From the NCBI RefSeq assembly GCF_001675165.1, contig NZ_LROS01000003.1, forward strand, positions 49,804 through 113,803: a stretch of DNA of 64,000 nt, given 5' to 3'. Shown one piece after another: positions 25,965 to 34,852 of the stretch (the first letter of the stretch is position 1; each line of letters starts with the position of its first letter). A model generated the notes under the pieces. The model was not told where the DNA came from. It saw nothing but the letters and a program-made list of their open reading frames with translations, and made no database searches. Position numbers and translations under genes: made by a program. This DNA is from Clostridium ragsdalei P11. GTDB taxonomy: Bacteria; Bacillota; Clostridia; Clostridiales; Clostridiaceae.

Positions 25965-27218
25965 ATGTTGGTAATTGTGAAAGAAGGCTTGACATCATTG
26001 AAAATTTGGAAAAGAAACCTACTTGTATGTTGGTTAGGAGCATTTGTAACTGCCTTGGGACTAAGCCAAATAGCCCCAATAATGCCCCTTTACATCAAAC
26101 AACTTGGTATTCATGACATCTCTACTATTGAACAAATATCTGGAGTTGCCTTTGGAGTTACTTTTGTAGTTTTAGCAATATTTTCACCAATTTGGGGATA
26201 TGCAGCTGATAAAATTGGTAGAAAACCAATGCTCTTACGTGCAAGTATTGGAATGTCTATTGTAATTTCAACTATGGGACTTGCACAAAATATATATCAA
26301 CTTATTGGTTTAAGAATGCTCCAAGGAGTTGTGGCAGGTTACAGTACAGCTTGTATGACATTAATTGCAACTCAAACTGAAAAAGAACATTCTGGTTGGG
26401 CATTAGGTGTACTGTCCACAGCTTCTATTTCTGGTTCACTACTTGGGCCACTTATTGGAGGATATCTTGATGAAATTTTTGGATTGCAATTTACTTTTTT
26501 CTTTACTGGTATCCTTATGCTAATTGTTTTTATTCTAACTTTAATATTTGTAAAAGAAGACTTTATAAAATCTGATAAAAAAGTACTCAGTACAAAAGAA
26601 GTTTGGAAACAGCTGCCTGATTGTCACTTAATTATTGTTTTATTTGCTACTTCTTTTATCTTACAGCTTGCCTTTTATTCTATAGAACCCATAATAACAG
26701 TATATATATCTCAATTATCTCGCAGCTCAGCCCATATTGCCTTAATTTCTGGAATGGCATTTTCTGCTTCTGGCCTTGCTAGTATTATTGCAGCTCCAAG
26801 GCTTGGAAAACTGTCAGATAAAATTGGACCTCAAAAGGTTATGCTTGCATCACTTATTATAGCTGGTTTAATATTTATACCTCAAGCTTTTGTAAAAAAT
26901 TCTTGGCAGCTTATCATATTAAGATTTTCATTAGGTTTTGTAACAGCAGGACTAGCACCATCAATTAATACACTGGTAAAGAAAATAACACCAGAAGCCC
27001 TTACTGGAAGAATGTTTGGTTTTAACATGAGCGCATTTTATTTAGGTACCTTTTCCGGTTCTTTACTTGGTGGACAAATAGCTTCATATTTTGGTATGAA
27101 ATATGTATTTTTCATTACTAGCGCACTACTTCTTTTAAATGGTTTATTGGTTTATGAAAAAATCTGTAAAAAACTAGATTCAAATACTGCTGCTCCATTA
27201 AAAGAACATATGGTTTAA
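25965..27218 (+). CDS. MFS multidrug-type efflux transporter
   Basis: A 417-residue, 12-segment major facilitator. Motif A GYAADKIGRKP is near residue 82, and a related loop GKLSDKIGPQK sits at the start of the second half near 280, the usual two-fold pattern. RMLQGVVAGYSTA and STASISGSLLGPLIGGYLDE (motif C-like) fit drug:H+ antiporters of the MdtG group. The start is uncertain: ATG 25965 has no clear ribosome binding site, and a TTG a few codons later follows AGAAGG. Substrate unknown. Confidence 0.85.
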   Translation: MLVIVKEGLTSLKIWKRNLLVCWLGAFVTALGLSQIAPIMPLYIKQLGIHDISTIEQISGVAFGVTFVVLAIFSPIWGYAADKIGRKPMLLRASIGMSIVISTMGLAQNIYQLIGLRMLQGVVAGYSTACMTLIATQTEKEHSGWALGVLSTASISGSLLGPLIGGYLDEIFGLQFTFFFTGILMLIVFILTLIFVKEDFIKSDKKVLSTKEVWKQLPDCHLIIVLFATSFILQLAFYSIEPIITVYISQLSRSSAHIALISGMAFSASGLASIIAAPRLGKLSDKIGPQKVMLASLIIAGLIFIPQAFVKNSWQLIILRFSLGFVTAGLAPSINTLVKKITPEALTGRMFGFNMSAFYLGTFSGSLLGGQIASYFGMKYVFFITSALLLLNGLLVYEKICKKLDSNTAAPLKEHMV

Positions 27219-27323
27219 AAATCAGTTTTAAGTTCATTAAAAACTATATATATTCACCTGTCAATTTGGCTTTTATTTTTAATTTTTTTAGAGCCAACTA
27301 TAGGCTATTTCCTATAATACGTA

Positions 27324-27374
27324 AAAAAATAGCATGTTAAAGATATCCTTTTTAAAGATATTCTTGACATGCCT
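27324..27374 (-). terminator. Terminator after bioY
   Basis: Minus-strand imperfect stem AGGCATGTCAAGAATATC / GATATCTTTAACATGCT followed by ATTTTTTTAC. Confidence 0.7.
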
Positions 27375-27420
27375 AAAACTACATTATGTATATAATTTTC
27401 TTATTTCAAGCTAATTAAGC

Positions 27421-27963
27421 CTAAAATAAATTAGCTCTAATTAGTTGCTTACGAATTTTAGAACCTATAAAAGTAGCAATTAAAATTTTAGCAAGGTCTC
27501 CAGGTATAAAAGGAATTACACCTGCAGCAAATGCTGCACTTATTGATATATTAGTCTGATACGATAACCAGATAGTACCAAAAACATAACACACAGCAGT
27601 ACCCAGTACCATACCTACAAAGCATAAATACCATTTATCAAAAAAAACATCGATGAAAAATCCTGCAATCAGTGCCATAAATATAAATCCTATAATATAC
27701 CCACCAGTTGGCCCTAAGAGTTTAGATGGACCGCCAGTAAAACCGGAGAATACCGGAACCCCAACAAAACCAATTAGCATATATATTATGTAGCTGATAG
27801 TACCTTTTTTCATACCAAGTGTGTAAAGTACAAAATAGATTGCTAAGTTTGTAAAAGAAATTGGTACTACACCAATAGGAATTGATAGAGGTCCAAGAAT
27901 GCAGATAACTGCAGCCATAACCCCAATAATTGCCATTTGATAGACATTAGACTTCTTTTGCAT
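27421..27963 (-). CDS. bioY: BioY biotin transporter S component
   Basis: A 180-residue, six-helix substrate-binding membrane protein of the ECF biotin transporter. ILGPLSIPIGVVPISFTNLA near 22 and GFTGGPSKLLGPTGGYIIGF near 73 are the BioY signatures. The ATPase and T subunits are not in the window, so it must share a common energising module or work alone. It follows bioB by 39 bases, consistent with a small biotin operon. Confidence 0.95.
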   Translation of the reverse strand: MQKKSNVYQMAIIGVMAAVICILGPLSIPIGVVPISFTNLAIYFVLYTLGMKKGTISYIIYMLIGFVGVPVFSGFTGGPSKLLGPTGGYIIGFIFMALIAGFFIDVFFDKWYLCFVGMVLGTAVCYVFGTIWLSYQTNISISAAFAAGVIPFIPGDLAKILIATFIGSKIRKQLIRANLF

Positions 27964-28002
27964 AATTTCTCCTCCTATTTAAATTTTGTTGATAGCTAAA
28001 TG

Positions 28003-28959
28003 CTACTTTGAGATATTAAAACCTAAATTAGTTAACATCTTTTTATCCTGTATAGTGTTATTACCTACAGTAGTTAACATATCACCAGTTATTGTAGCAT
28101 TAGCACCCGATAGGAATATCATCGTACCACCGTCTTTAAAGTAGTTTCTGCCTGCTGCCATACGAATATATGCGGTAGGATTAATATAACGAAAGATAGC
28201 AATTGTTCTTAAAATATCTCTTTTAGAAAGAGGCTCTAAATTCTCATAAGGTGTTCCTTTAATAGGCTTAAGTACATTGATAGGAATAGAATCTACTTGT
28301 AATTCTGACAGGCTTACAGCCATATCAATACGGTCATTCCAAATTTCTCCCATACCAATGATACCTCCAGAACAAACTCTAAGACCTGCTTTTTTTGCCA
28401 AACTAATTTCACGAAATTTATCTTCATATGTATGAGTAGTACAAACATTAGGAAAATTGCGTTTGGATGTCTCTATGTTTGTATGATACATTGAAACACC
28501 AGCCTCTTTTAAACGAATAAATTCTTCTTCATTCAAAAGACCATGAGAAGCACAAAGTTTAATGTTGCATTCTTTATGCATTTTTTTGTATGCTTCAATA
28601 GCTTTATCAAAATCCTTCCCTGTTAAAGTTCGGCCAGCAGTAACAATAGAATAACGGTGTACGCCTCTCACTTCATTTTTTTTACAATCTTCCAGAATTA
28701 CATTAGGATCTAAAAATTCATATTCTTTAATTCCTGTATGATTATACACAGACTGGGCACAGAATTTACAGTTTTCACTACAGCCACCACTGCGACCATT
28801 TATAATGGTACAAAGATCAACTTTATTGCCACATAGAGCCTCACGAATCATATTGGCACCTTCAAATAGCTCATCAGCATCTGCAGTCAAAAAAGAATTG
28901 AAATTTTCTCCTCTTTTTAAACGTCTTCCTGCAATAATTTCCTTTGCTAAATCTTTCAT
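28003..28959 (-). CDS. bioB: Biotin synthase
   Basis: A 318-residue radical-SAM enzyme inserting sulfur into dethiobiotin. The CxxxCxxC motif is in GRSGGCSENCKFCAQS; the auxiliary-cluster region and YHTNIETS, GGIIGMGE and AAGRNYF blocks are present. I place the start at ATG 28959, seven bases after GGAGGA; an in-frame ATG at 29001 adds 14 residues without a site. Other bio genes are absent here, so the cell may salvage or make dethiobiotin elsewhere. Confidence 0.95.
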   Translation of the reverse strand: MKDLAKEIIAGRRLKRGENFNSFLTADADELFEGANMIREALCGNKVDLCTIINGRSGGCSENCKFCAQSVYNHTGIKEYEFLDPNVILEDCKKNEVRGVHRYSIVTAGRTLTGKDFDKAIEAYKKMHKECNIKLCASHGLLNEEEFIRLKEAGVSMYHTNIETSKRNFPNVCTTHTYEDKFREISLAKKAGLRVCSGGIIGMGEIWNDRIDMAVSLSELQVDSIPINVLKPIKGTPYENLEPLSKRDILRTIAIFRYINPTAYIRMAAGRNYFKDGGTMIFLSGANATITGDMLTTVGNNTIQDKKMLTNLGFNISK

Positions 28960-29077
28960 ATTAAATTCCTCCATATAAATACTTAAGTGTAAACAAAACA
29001 TTCTAAAATTAATTAAAACTACATGAATGTTTCATAGTAATTACAACTTATTAAAAACAATGCTTGGCATATATTGA

Positions 29078-29106
29078 AGTATATATGAACAGAAAAGTAT
29101 TGTCAA
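29078..29106 (-). promoter_or_regulatory. bioB promoter
   Basis: Minus-strand TTGACA (29101-29106) and TATACT (29078-29083) with a 17-base spacer, near consensus. A good BirA palindrome was not found. Confidence 0.8.
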
Positions 29107-29192
29107 CCATTTTTTATATAATCATTAACAATAGTATTTTATTCAACTCAACCGATAATTTGAAATTATTATGAATTTAAAATATTGACCTA

Positions 29193-29234
29193 TAAAAAGG
29201 GGTGTTGCGCTAATTTCTTAGTACAACACCCCTT
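29193..29234 (-). terminator. Terminator after the CocE/NonD hydrolase gene
   Basis: Minus-strand AGGGGTGTTG / CAACACCCCT followed by TTTTTAT. Confidence 0.85.
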
Positions 29235-29270
29235 ACCACATCAAAATTGAAAAAATTAAGGGAACTACTA

Positions 29271-30956
29271 TTATAGAATTAAAGGTAGTAGTAAATATGA
29301 TTTATATTGACCTCCAGTATAAACTGTAACATCAGCATCCCAGATTTTATCATCAGGATGTAAAAACATTCCGCATCCACTTTGCTCCTGACTTCCGATT
29401 TCCAGCAATAATGTATGTCCTTTTTCAAGCATAATTGCACTGTCTGCAATCTCAATATCAATGGGATATATTTTATTTGGAACTAATTTTTCAATTTTAT
29501 CATAAGTGTAATATGGTTTATATTCTGTTGAACGTATTTCATCAATTCCCCTTAGTGATGCCCTGAGCCAACCCTGGCTTATTGGATAATTTGTTGTATA
29601 AGCGCCAACATTTACTACCTCTTTTCCATCAGGGGCAATATTCCTAAGTGAAACATAAATGTCCATATCATCAATAGTTGAAGAAGCATATAACCTTAAT
29701 TTCATTGGCCCTGCAAGCATTATCTTATGATTTAGAGGCTTTGTTTTAAAAATCATACGTTTTGGATTATCTTCATTCATTATAAAGTTTTTTGGTCCCT
29801 GCCATGCAGCAGATTCTTTGTCCTTATCACCTTCATATATGCGCTTGCTTTCTTTTAACGGTTGATCTTCAAGAAGTTCTAGTGAATTTGCCTCTAGATA
29901 ACATTTTGTCCACTTCGTATTTTTCAGAGGATATTCATTTGCATATATCCAGTTATATTCCTTACCTCCTTTTGGCATTGCAAGTTTTATTTTCGGCTGT
30001 CTCATGACCCCTGTGTCAATTCCCTTAAGCCAGTAATCAAGAAATTGTTTTTGCATTGTTCTGCTTTCTTCTGTGTAAAATTCTGCAAAATGACTTCCTA
30101 TATGCATTTCCAGCCATTTATTTTTTGAAGCCGCATATTTAAAGCCATTAATATTTCCTCTAGAAATAGCTCCTGAACAAAACCAGTTACCTGCAGATAG
30201 AAATGGTACTGTAACACGACTTAGATCACTAGATTTCTTTTTCCAATATTCATTTCGAACAACATTTTCCCTTACCAATTTTTCAAAATCGGTTCTATTA
30301 TTTTTGAGTTCATCTTCGGAAAGTTTTCCTTTTCCAAACTGTTTGACTAGAACTCTCTTGTTATACCAAAGAGATAGAAATCCACTCTGAACAATTCCTC
30401 CCATACGTAATGCATCAGCATATAAATCCGGCATACCTTCCCACATTACCAGGCAAGAAAGATGAGGAGGCTGTTTTTCAGCTACCATCCACTGAGTTAT
30501 AGCAAAATAAGAACATCCTAAAAGCCCTACTTTGCCACTGCCAAATGATTGAGTCCCTGCCCATTCAATTGCATCATAATAATCATATTTTAAAGTGTCG
30601 GACCATACATCAAGAATTCCAGGTGTATTTCCTGTTCCTCTTTCATCTATTCTAATCACAACATACCCCTGGGGTACCCAAAAATCGGGATCAGGGGTAC
30701 CGCCGCTCATATGAGGACTTTTATCCTGCACTTGCCGTTTGTATAACTCGGCTGCTATTGGATGTGATGCAAAATGCTCATCTTTTCCATACGGTCCCAT
30801 TGTCATTAATACTGGAAATTTACCTTTCGCATCTGGTTGATACAAATTTGCAGCCAGATATGAACCATCCCTCATAGGAATGTGGATTTCTTTCCACTTC
30901 ATATCATAATGGTGGTTTGTACTTTCATTCATAATATCTACATTGTTTTCACTCAT
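29271..30956 (-). CDS. CocE/NonD-family alpha/beta hydrolase (X-Pro dipeptidyl-peptidase-like)
   Basis: A 561-residue serine hydrolase. The N-terminal alpha/beta domain starts IPMRDGSYLAANLYQP, has IRIDERGTGNTPG, and the nucleophile elbow GLLGCSYFA near residue 155. The C-terminal jelly-roll domain (from about 345) carries MKLRLYASSTIDDMDIYVSL and LLLEIGSQEQSG. The family hydrolyses acyl or Xaa-Pro substrates such as esters and amides. No signal peptide, so cytoplasmic. Divergent from a TetR gene at 31146, which is a plausible regulator. Confidence 0.85.
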   Translation of the reverse strand: MSENNVDIMNESTNHHYDMKWKEIHIPMRDGSYLAANLYQPDAKGKFPVLMTMGPYGKDEHFASHPIAAELYKRQVQDKSPHMSGGTPDPDFWVPQGYVVIRIDERGTGNTPGILDVWSDTLKYDYYDAIEWAGTQSFGSGKVGLLGCSYFAITQWMVAEKQPPHLSCLVMWEGMPDLYADALRMGGIVQSGFLSLWYNKRVLVKQFGKGKLSEDELKNNRTDFEKLVRENVVRNEYWKKKSSDLSRVTVPFLSAGNWFCSGAISRGNINGFKYAASKNKWLEMHIGSHFAEFYTEESRTMQKQFLDYWLKGIDTGVMRQPKIKLAMPKGGKEYNWIYANEYPLKNTKWTKCYLEANSLELLEDQPLKESKRIYEGDKDKESAAWQGPKNFIMNEDNPKRMIFKTKPLNHKIMLAGPMKLRLYASSTIDDMDIYVSLRNIAPDGKEVVNVGAYTTNYPISQGWLRASLRGIDEIRSTEYKPYYTYDKIEKLVPNKIYPIDIEIADSAIMLEKGHTLLLEIGSQEQSGCGMFLHPDDKIWDADVTVYTGGQYKSYLLLPLIL

Positions 30957-31033
30957 TTAATTTACCTCCCTCATATAGATGCTATTTACTTATTTGATCT
31001 AAGCAAAAGTTCATTCAACTTTAAAAAAGTTTT

Positions 31034-31056
31034 AGAATATTTTTATTAAATATTCT
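31034..31056. promoter_or_regulatory. Palindromic operator between hydrolase and TetR genes
   Basis: AGAATATTT-ttatt-AAATATTCT, exact 9-base arms, just downstream of the minus-strand promoter of the hydrolase. Candidate TetR binding site. Confidence 0.55.
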
Positions 31057-31069
31057 GTTTCTATAAATT

Positions 31070-31097
31070 ATTATAGTCCTGTATCTTGAAAAGTCAA
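31070..31097 (-). promoter_or_regulatory. Promoter of the CocE/NonD hydrolase gene
   Basis: Minus-strand TTGACT (31092-31097) and TATAAT (31070-31075) with a 16-base spacer. Confidence 0.7.
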
Positions 31098-31145
31098 TGG
31101 TTTCGTAATATAATATACTAAAATTCTAAAATTAGAGGTTTTACT

Positions 31146-31736
31146 ATGAATGGATTTGAAAAAAGAACATTAAAAAAGAGAAAAGCGATTTTAGATACAT
31201 CACTTTCTCTCTTCAATGAATATGGATATAAAAATGTTACAATTGCACAAATTTCAAAACAAACTCCTGTTTCACTTGAAACCATATACAATTACTTTGG
31301 CAGCAAAGACAACTTAAAAAATGAGCTTATCAAGCAAATTATTGATGATTACTGTATGTTTGTAGAAAAGGTTATGAACAGCAGCGACCCCATATTAAAT
31401 AAGTTACAAAAAATACTTTTGTCTAAAGTCGATTTTGCTAAACAATTTTCACCTCAATTTATAACTGAAGAGCTCCATGATTTAAATGATACAGATTTGT
31501 TCGGAGGTAAGGAAAAGAAACAATTTTTACACACTATAATTCTTAAAGTGGTTGAACAAGGACGAAATGAGAAACTAATTACAGTAGATGTATCTGATGA
31601 AGCAGTTGCTGCTTATATAGAAATAAATCAGTACTACATTACTCATAATTTAGTTTCAACACTTCAGATCAGTGGCAATAATGTAAATTTACTAAAGGAA
31701 ATTGGGTCTCTATTTTTAAACGGATTGAAAAAATAA
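31146..31736 (+). CDS. TetR/AcrR-family regulator
   Basis: A 196-residue repressor. The N-terminal helix-turn-helix reads ILDTSLSLFNEYGYKNVTIAQ then ETIYNYFGSKDNLKNEL, the canonical TetR domain. The C-terminal ligand domain is divergent. Divergently oriented to the CocE/NonD hydrolase, with a palindrome between them, so it likely controls that gene and itself. The ligand is unknown. Confidence 0.88.
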   Translation: MNGFEKRTLKKRKAILDTSLSLFNEYGYKNVTIAQISKQTPVSLETIYNYFGSKDNLKNELIKQIIDDYCMFVEKVMNSSDPILNKLQKILLSKVDFAKQFSPQFITEELHDLNDTDLFGGKEKKQFLHTIILKVVEQGRNEKLITVDVSDEAVAAYIEINQYYITHNLVSTLQISGNNVNLLKEIGSLFLNGLKK

Positions 31737-31758
31737 TTATTAATACATGACAGCAAAT

Positions 31759-32334
31759 TTAATTCTTTTTTGAGAAGCCTGAATAATTGCAGATTGAAAT
31801 AAAATCTTTTATAATTGCTGACATTTCTTCTGGAGTTTTCTGTGCTCCATCGCTTAGCCATCGTATTAAGATATGCATAAATCCACCTACACTAAATGTT
31901 ATAGCATATTGAATATTTTCTTTTGAAAAAGACAGCTTTTTCCCCTTTACCTCATCAAAATCAGGTGGTAATAGTTCATCAATTTTTGCAAGAAAAAATG
32001 GAAGCAAATGATGGCGGTTAACGAGTAAGAGAAAGTTTAAATGCTTTTTCATCAGTGTAAAAAATATTTTAGCAATATTGGGCAGGGATAAGTCAATTTG
32101 CTGGTAGATAAGCACTTCATATTCCTGCCATATTTTATAAAAGCAGCATTCTAGGATTTGATCTTTTGACGAATAGTTTCGGTAAAATGTCCTTCTGGAA
32201 AGATTGGCGTTATTTGTAATCTCCTGTATTGTAATTTCTTGATATTTTTCTGTTTTCATTAGTTTTAACAGAGCATTTTCCATCCATAATTTTGATCTAT
32301 TAGATACTGTGTTACCTTTATTTTTACCGGTCAT
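31759..32334 (-). CDS. TetR/AcrR-family regulator
   Basis: A 191-residue repressor with the TetR DNA-binding domain (ENALLKLMKTEKYQEITIQE, then NLSRRTFYRNYSSKDQIL). The start is placed at ATG 32334, eight bases after GGGGGG; upstream in-frame codons extend the ORF to 32451 but cross the divergent promoter region. It is divergent from the HXXEE-type gene, with a perfect 12-bp palindrome between them. Confidence 0.87.
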   Translation of the reverse strand: MTGKNKGNTVSNRSKLWMENALLKLMKTEKYQEITIQEITNNANLSRRTFYRNYSSKDQILECCFYKIWQEYEVLIYQQIDLSLPNIAKIFFTLMKKHLNFLLLVNRHHLLPFFLAKIDELLPPDFDEVKGKKLSFSKENIQYAITFSVGGFMHILIRWLSDGAQKTPEEMSAIIKDFISICNYSGFSKKN

Positions 32335-32393
32335 AATCATTCCCCCCTTTTTTGTCACAAATCTTTGAATTTGTAGCTTTTGCTTCAAAATCA

Positions 32394-32421
32394 TTGACTG
32401 CATACATTTATCTATTATAAT
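32394..32421 (+). promoter_or_regulatory. Promoter of the HXXEE-type gene
   Basis: TTGACT (32394-32399) and TATAAT (32416-32421) with a 16-base spacer. Confidence 0.7.
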
Positions 32422-32427
32422 AGAAAT

Positions 32428-32439
32428 TGTCAATTGACA
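32428..32439. promoter_or_regulatory. Perfect 12-bp palindrome, likely TetR operator
   Basis: TGTCAATTGACA lies seven bases after the -10 element, at the expected transcription start, and 27 bases before the start codon. Confidence 0.6.
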
Positions 32440-32466
32440 CAACTGAGACAATTAAGGAGGTATTTT

Positions 32467-33012
32467 ATGAATACTATGAATTTTATCGTATGAATGTTTC
32501 CCATTATTTTTATGCTTCATGATTTCGAAGAGATCTTCATGACAGAAGTATGGGCCAAACGTTATAAAAAGGAAATCGATATGGCTTGGCCTAAGAGACA
32601 GCCCTTTGGTCTAGATTACATGCATTTCTATCAATCACCAACTATTGCACTTGGAATATATTTTGAATTTATACTTTATTTATTGATCAGTTTACTTTCA
32701 GCAGTTTTTAAAAGCTATTTTATTTGGTATTCAACTTTTTTAGGGGTTACTTTACATCTGCTTTTAATCCATATAATAATTGGAAGTTTCAAATTTAAGC
32801 ACTATGTGCCAGGAGTTATCACATCTATAATTTTTTTGCTGCCAAGTATCTATTATTTATATGTTTCTGGAAAAATGCTGCATTATACTGGGACAACTGT
32901 TATATTAGCCTTTTTGCTGGGAATTGCTCTTCTAATAGCTCTATTGCCAATACTTCATAAATCAATGGGGCCTTGTTCTAACTGGTTCCATAAATATTCT
33001 AAAGCACGGTAA
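32467..33012 (+). pseudogene. HXXEE-family membrane protein with in-frame TGA near the N-terminus
   Basis: AAGGAGG precedes ATG 32467, but codon 9 is TGA (32491-32493). The same frame then reads MFPIIFMLHDFEEIFMTEVW and continues 172 residues with four to five hydrophobic segments. HDFEE is the HXXEE domain signature. Homologues usually have Trp before FP, so TGG to TGA is the simplest change. ATG 32494 directly after the stop might allow reinitiation, so a shortened product is possible. Function of the family is unknown; context suggests TetR control. Confidence 0.7.
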
Positions 33013-33040
33013 AATTCAACTGTTTTAAAAAAGCTCAAGC

Positions 33041-33601
33041 CTATATGCTAGACTTAAGCTTTTTTAATAAATATGATTTAATTCTTTTAAATAAATATAT
33101 TGTTATTTTGCCAGATATGAGTCCTAACACTATTCCAGCAAGCACATCTGTAGGATAATGCACATATAAATATATTCTTGAAAAAGCTATTAAAATTGCT
33201 GCAGTAAAAAATACTGGCGCATATTTTTTGAAATACCTGGATAATATACTAGCTGCTGCAAAAGATGCCGTAGTATGTCCTGATGGAAATGAATAGGAAG
33301 CTGGCTTTGCAACTAAAAGTTTAATAGTTGGGTCAAGATAAAAAGGCCTTGTACGTTTAACCAGATGTTTTATCAATCCTTCACCAAGTATTGATCCTAT
33401 TATAATAGCTGTTAAAACCATAATTCCAACTTTTCTATATTTCTTACTTGCTATAAGTACTATGGAAATTGCAATCCATATAAGCCCCGTATTACCAAGC
33501 GAAGTAAATGCAATCATAACCTTGTCTAAAATGTTACTATGCATATTATTTGCTATATACGAAAGAATGTATTCATCAAATTTGTATATTAATGTAACCA
33601 T
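33041..33601 (-). CDS. PAP2-type membrane phosphatase (undecaprenyl-diphosphatase-like)
   Basis: A 186-residue membrane phosphatase with all three PAP2 motifs: KRTRPF near 92, PSGHT near 117 and SRIYLYVHYPTD near 160. Small size and six hydrophobic segments fit BcrC/PgpB-like enzymes that dephosphorylate undecaprenyl pyrophosphate or lipid phosphates. Start at ATG 33601 follows GGGAGATAGAG; the in-frame extension to 33637 is less likely. Confidence 0.87.
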   Translation of the reverse strand: MVTLIYKFDEYILSYIANNMHSNILDKVMIAFTSLGNTGLIWIAISIVLIASKKYRKVGIMVLTAIIIGSILGEGLIKHLVKRTRPFYLDPTIKLLVAKPASYSFPSGHTTASFAAASILSRYFKKYAPVFFTAAILIAFSRIYLYVHYPTDVLAGIVLGLISGKITIYLFKRIKSYLLKKLKSSI

Positions 33602-33723
33602 CTCTATCTCCCTGCTGTTTCTATTTAATATGTACAACTTATTAATATACTACATTGCAAATTTAAAATCCACTAGTGTATTGATTTTGGGTAATTTTAG
33701 CATTGCTAAATTTATGAATATAA

Positions 33724-33874
33724 TAATCACAAAGAGGCTATGGACTACGTTGAAGATATCGTTGATAAAAATATAGATATTACTGAAAGTGTTATAAAAA
33801 ACTTACATTACATTATTCTTAAAACTATAAACAATGAAAATGCAGAAAGATACAGAAATGTGAATGTACTCATA
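33724..33874 (+). pseudogene. Duplicated internal fragment of the Fic gene
   Basis: About 150 bases match 52115-52265 (within the intact Fic gene) with only five or six differences. The sequence ends abruptly at a CATA shared by both, then diverges. It encodes only residues ~75-125 of Fic, without the catalytic motif, so it cannot be active. A third shorter copy of the same segment is at 46374-46443. Confidence 0.9.
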
Positions 33875-34091
33875 TATTTTGACTTGTTATCTGTGAAAGT
33901 ATTAAATCGTAACCTTCCAGATTAGCTAATACCAATGCTGGCCGTCTCTTTGAACTGGATAAATCAGAAAATGGGAGGTGTGAGTCTACTCGACTACTTG
34001 TAAGTTAATTCGCAAGGGTAAAATTATCCGTCATAATCGTATAATGTGGAGACCATTTATAGAATCTCTATTTTTCTTTATAATTAATAAA
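33875..34091. other. Gene-free remnant stretch
   Basis: After the Fic fragment there are short open stretches but no recognisable product and no ribosome binding site. Probably debris of the same rearrangement. Confidence 0.4.
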
Positions 34092-34742
34092 TTATGTTTC
34101 TAAAAACTTCAAAAGAGCATTTTTGTTTAATACGAGAATTTTTTTATATTTAGTATTAATCCATTGATATTGAGAGAATTTGCTTAAAGTTCTGCTTACC
34201 GTAACTCTACTTACACCTACAGCCTTTCCAATATCTTCATGGGTGCAATCAATAGAACAATTAGTATATAGACTCATATTTAATAGATATTGGGTAATTC
34301 TTTTCTCTGCTGGTAAAAATGAAATATTGTCAATTTCATTTGATAACATTCTTACCTTTTTCGATAGAAGCTCTATGAAATTCAAAGCAAGAAGTGGCTC
34401 TCTTTGAAAATATAACATAATGTCAGATTTATTAATGTTGATGATTTCTGAATCTGAAAAAGTTTTTGCCGATGACATTCTTGGAAAGCCATCAAAAAAA
34501 GAAGCTTCTCCAAAAATTTCTCCCTTTTTATAAATTGTTAAAATTTTTTCTAAGCCATCTGGGGAGTTTACAAAAGCTTGAACTCTTCCTTTTTTTAGGT
34601 AATAAAAATTTTTAGCAATTTCTCCTTGACGATAAATTATTTGATTATTTTTAAACATCTGTGCAGGTTTTGTCTTAAAGGTTTCAAATAATTCAGTAGG
34701 AATACCTATTTTATGGTCTAAAAATAAATCCCATGTATTCAA
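34092..34742 (-). CDS. Crp/Fnr-family regulator
   Basis: A 216-residue protein with a cyclic-nucleotide-type beta-roll (IIYRQGEIAKNFYYLKKGRVQAF, GEIFGEASFFDG) and a C-terminal winged helix with THEDIGKAVGVSRVTVSRTLSKF. There is no N-terminal Cys cluster, so it is not an iron-sulfur Fnr. Effector unknown. Divergent from the methyltransferase at 34853, so it may regulate that gene. Confidence 0.87.
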   Translation of the reverse strand: MNTWDLFLDHKIGIPTELFETFKTKPAQMFKNNQIIYRQGEIAKNFYYLKKGRVQAFVNSPDGLEKILTIYKKGEIFGEASFFDGFPRMSSAKTFSDSEIININKSDIMLYFQREPLLALNFIELLSKKVRMLSNEIDNISFLPAEKRITQYLLNMSLYTNCSIDCTHEDIGKAVGVSRVTVSRTLSKFSQYQWINTKYKKILVLNKNALLKFLET

Positions 34743-34852
34743 GAAAAAATACCTCCATTTAGTAATTATTTTTTAATTGTATCATAGTTTACATTCTTCA
34801 TAAAAGTTTTATGTAATAATATAGTAAAACAATTTATGGAGGTAGCAAAAAA

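Noticed and set aside
29001..29100. BirA operator upstream of bioB
   Set aside because: TTGTAA and related words occur but no spaced TTGTAA-GGTTACAA-type palindrome was found.
33740..33925. 61-codon ORF as a separate small gene
   Set aside because: Its first 45 codons are a copy of an internal part of the Fic gene, then it runs into unrelated sequence.
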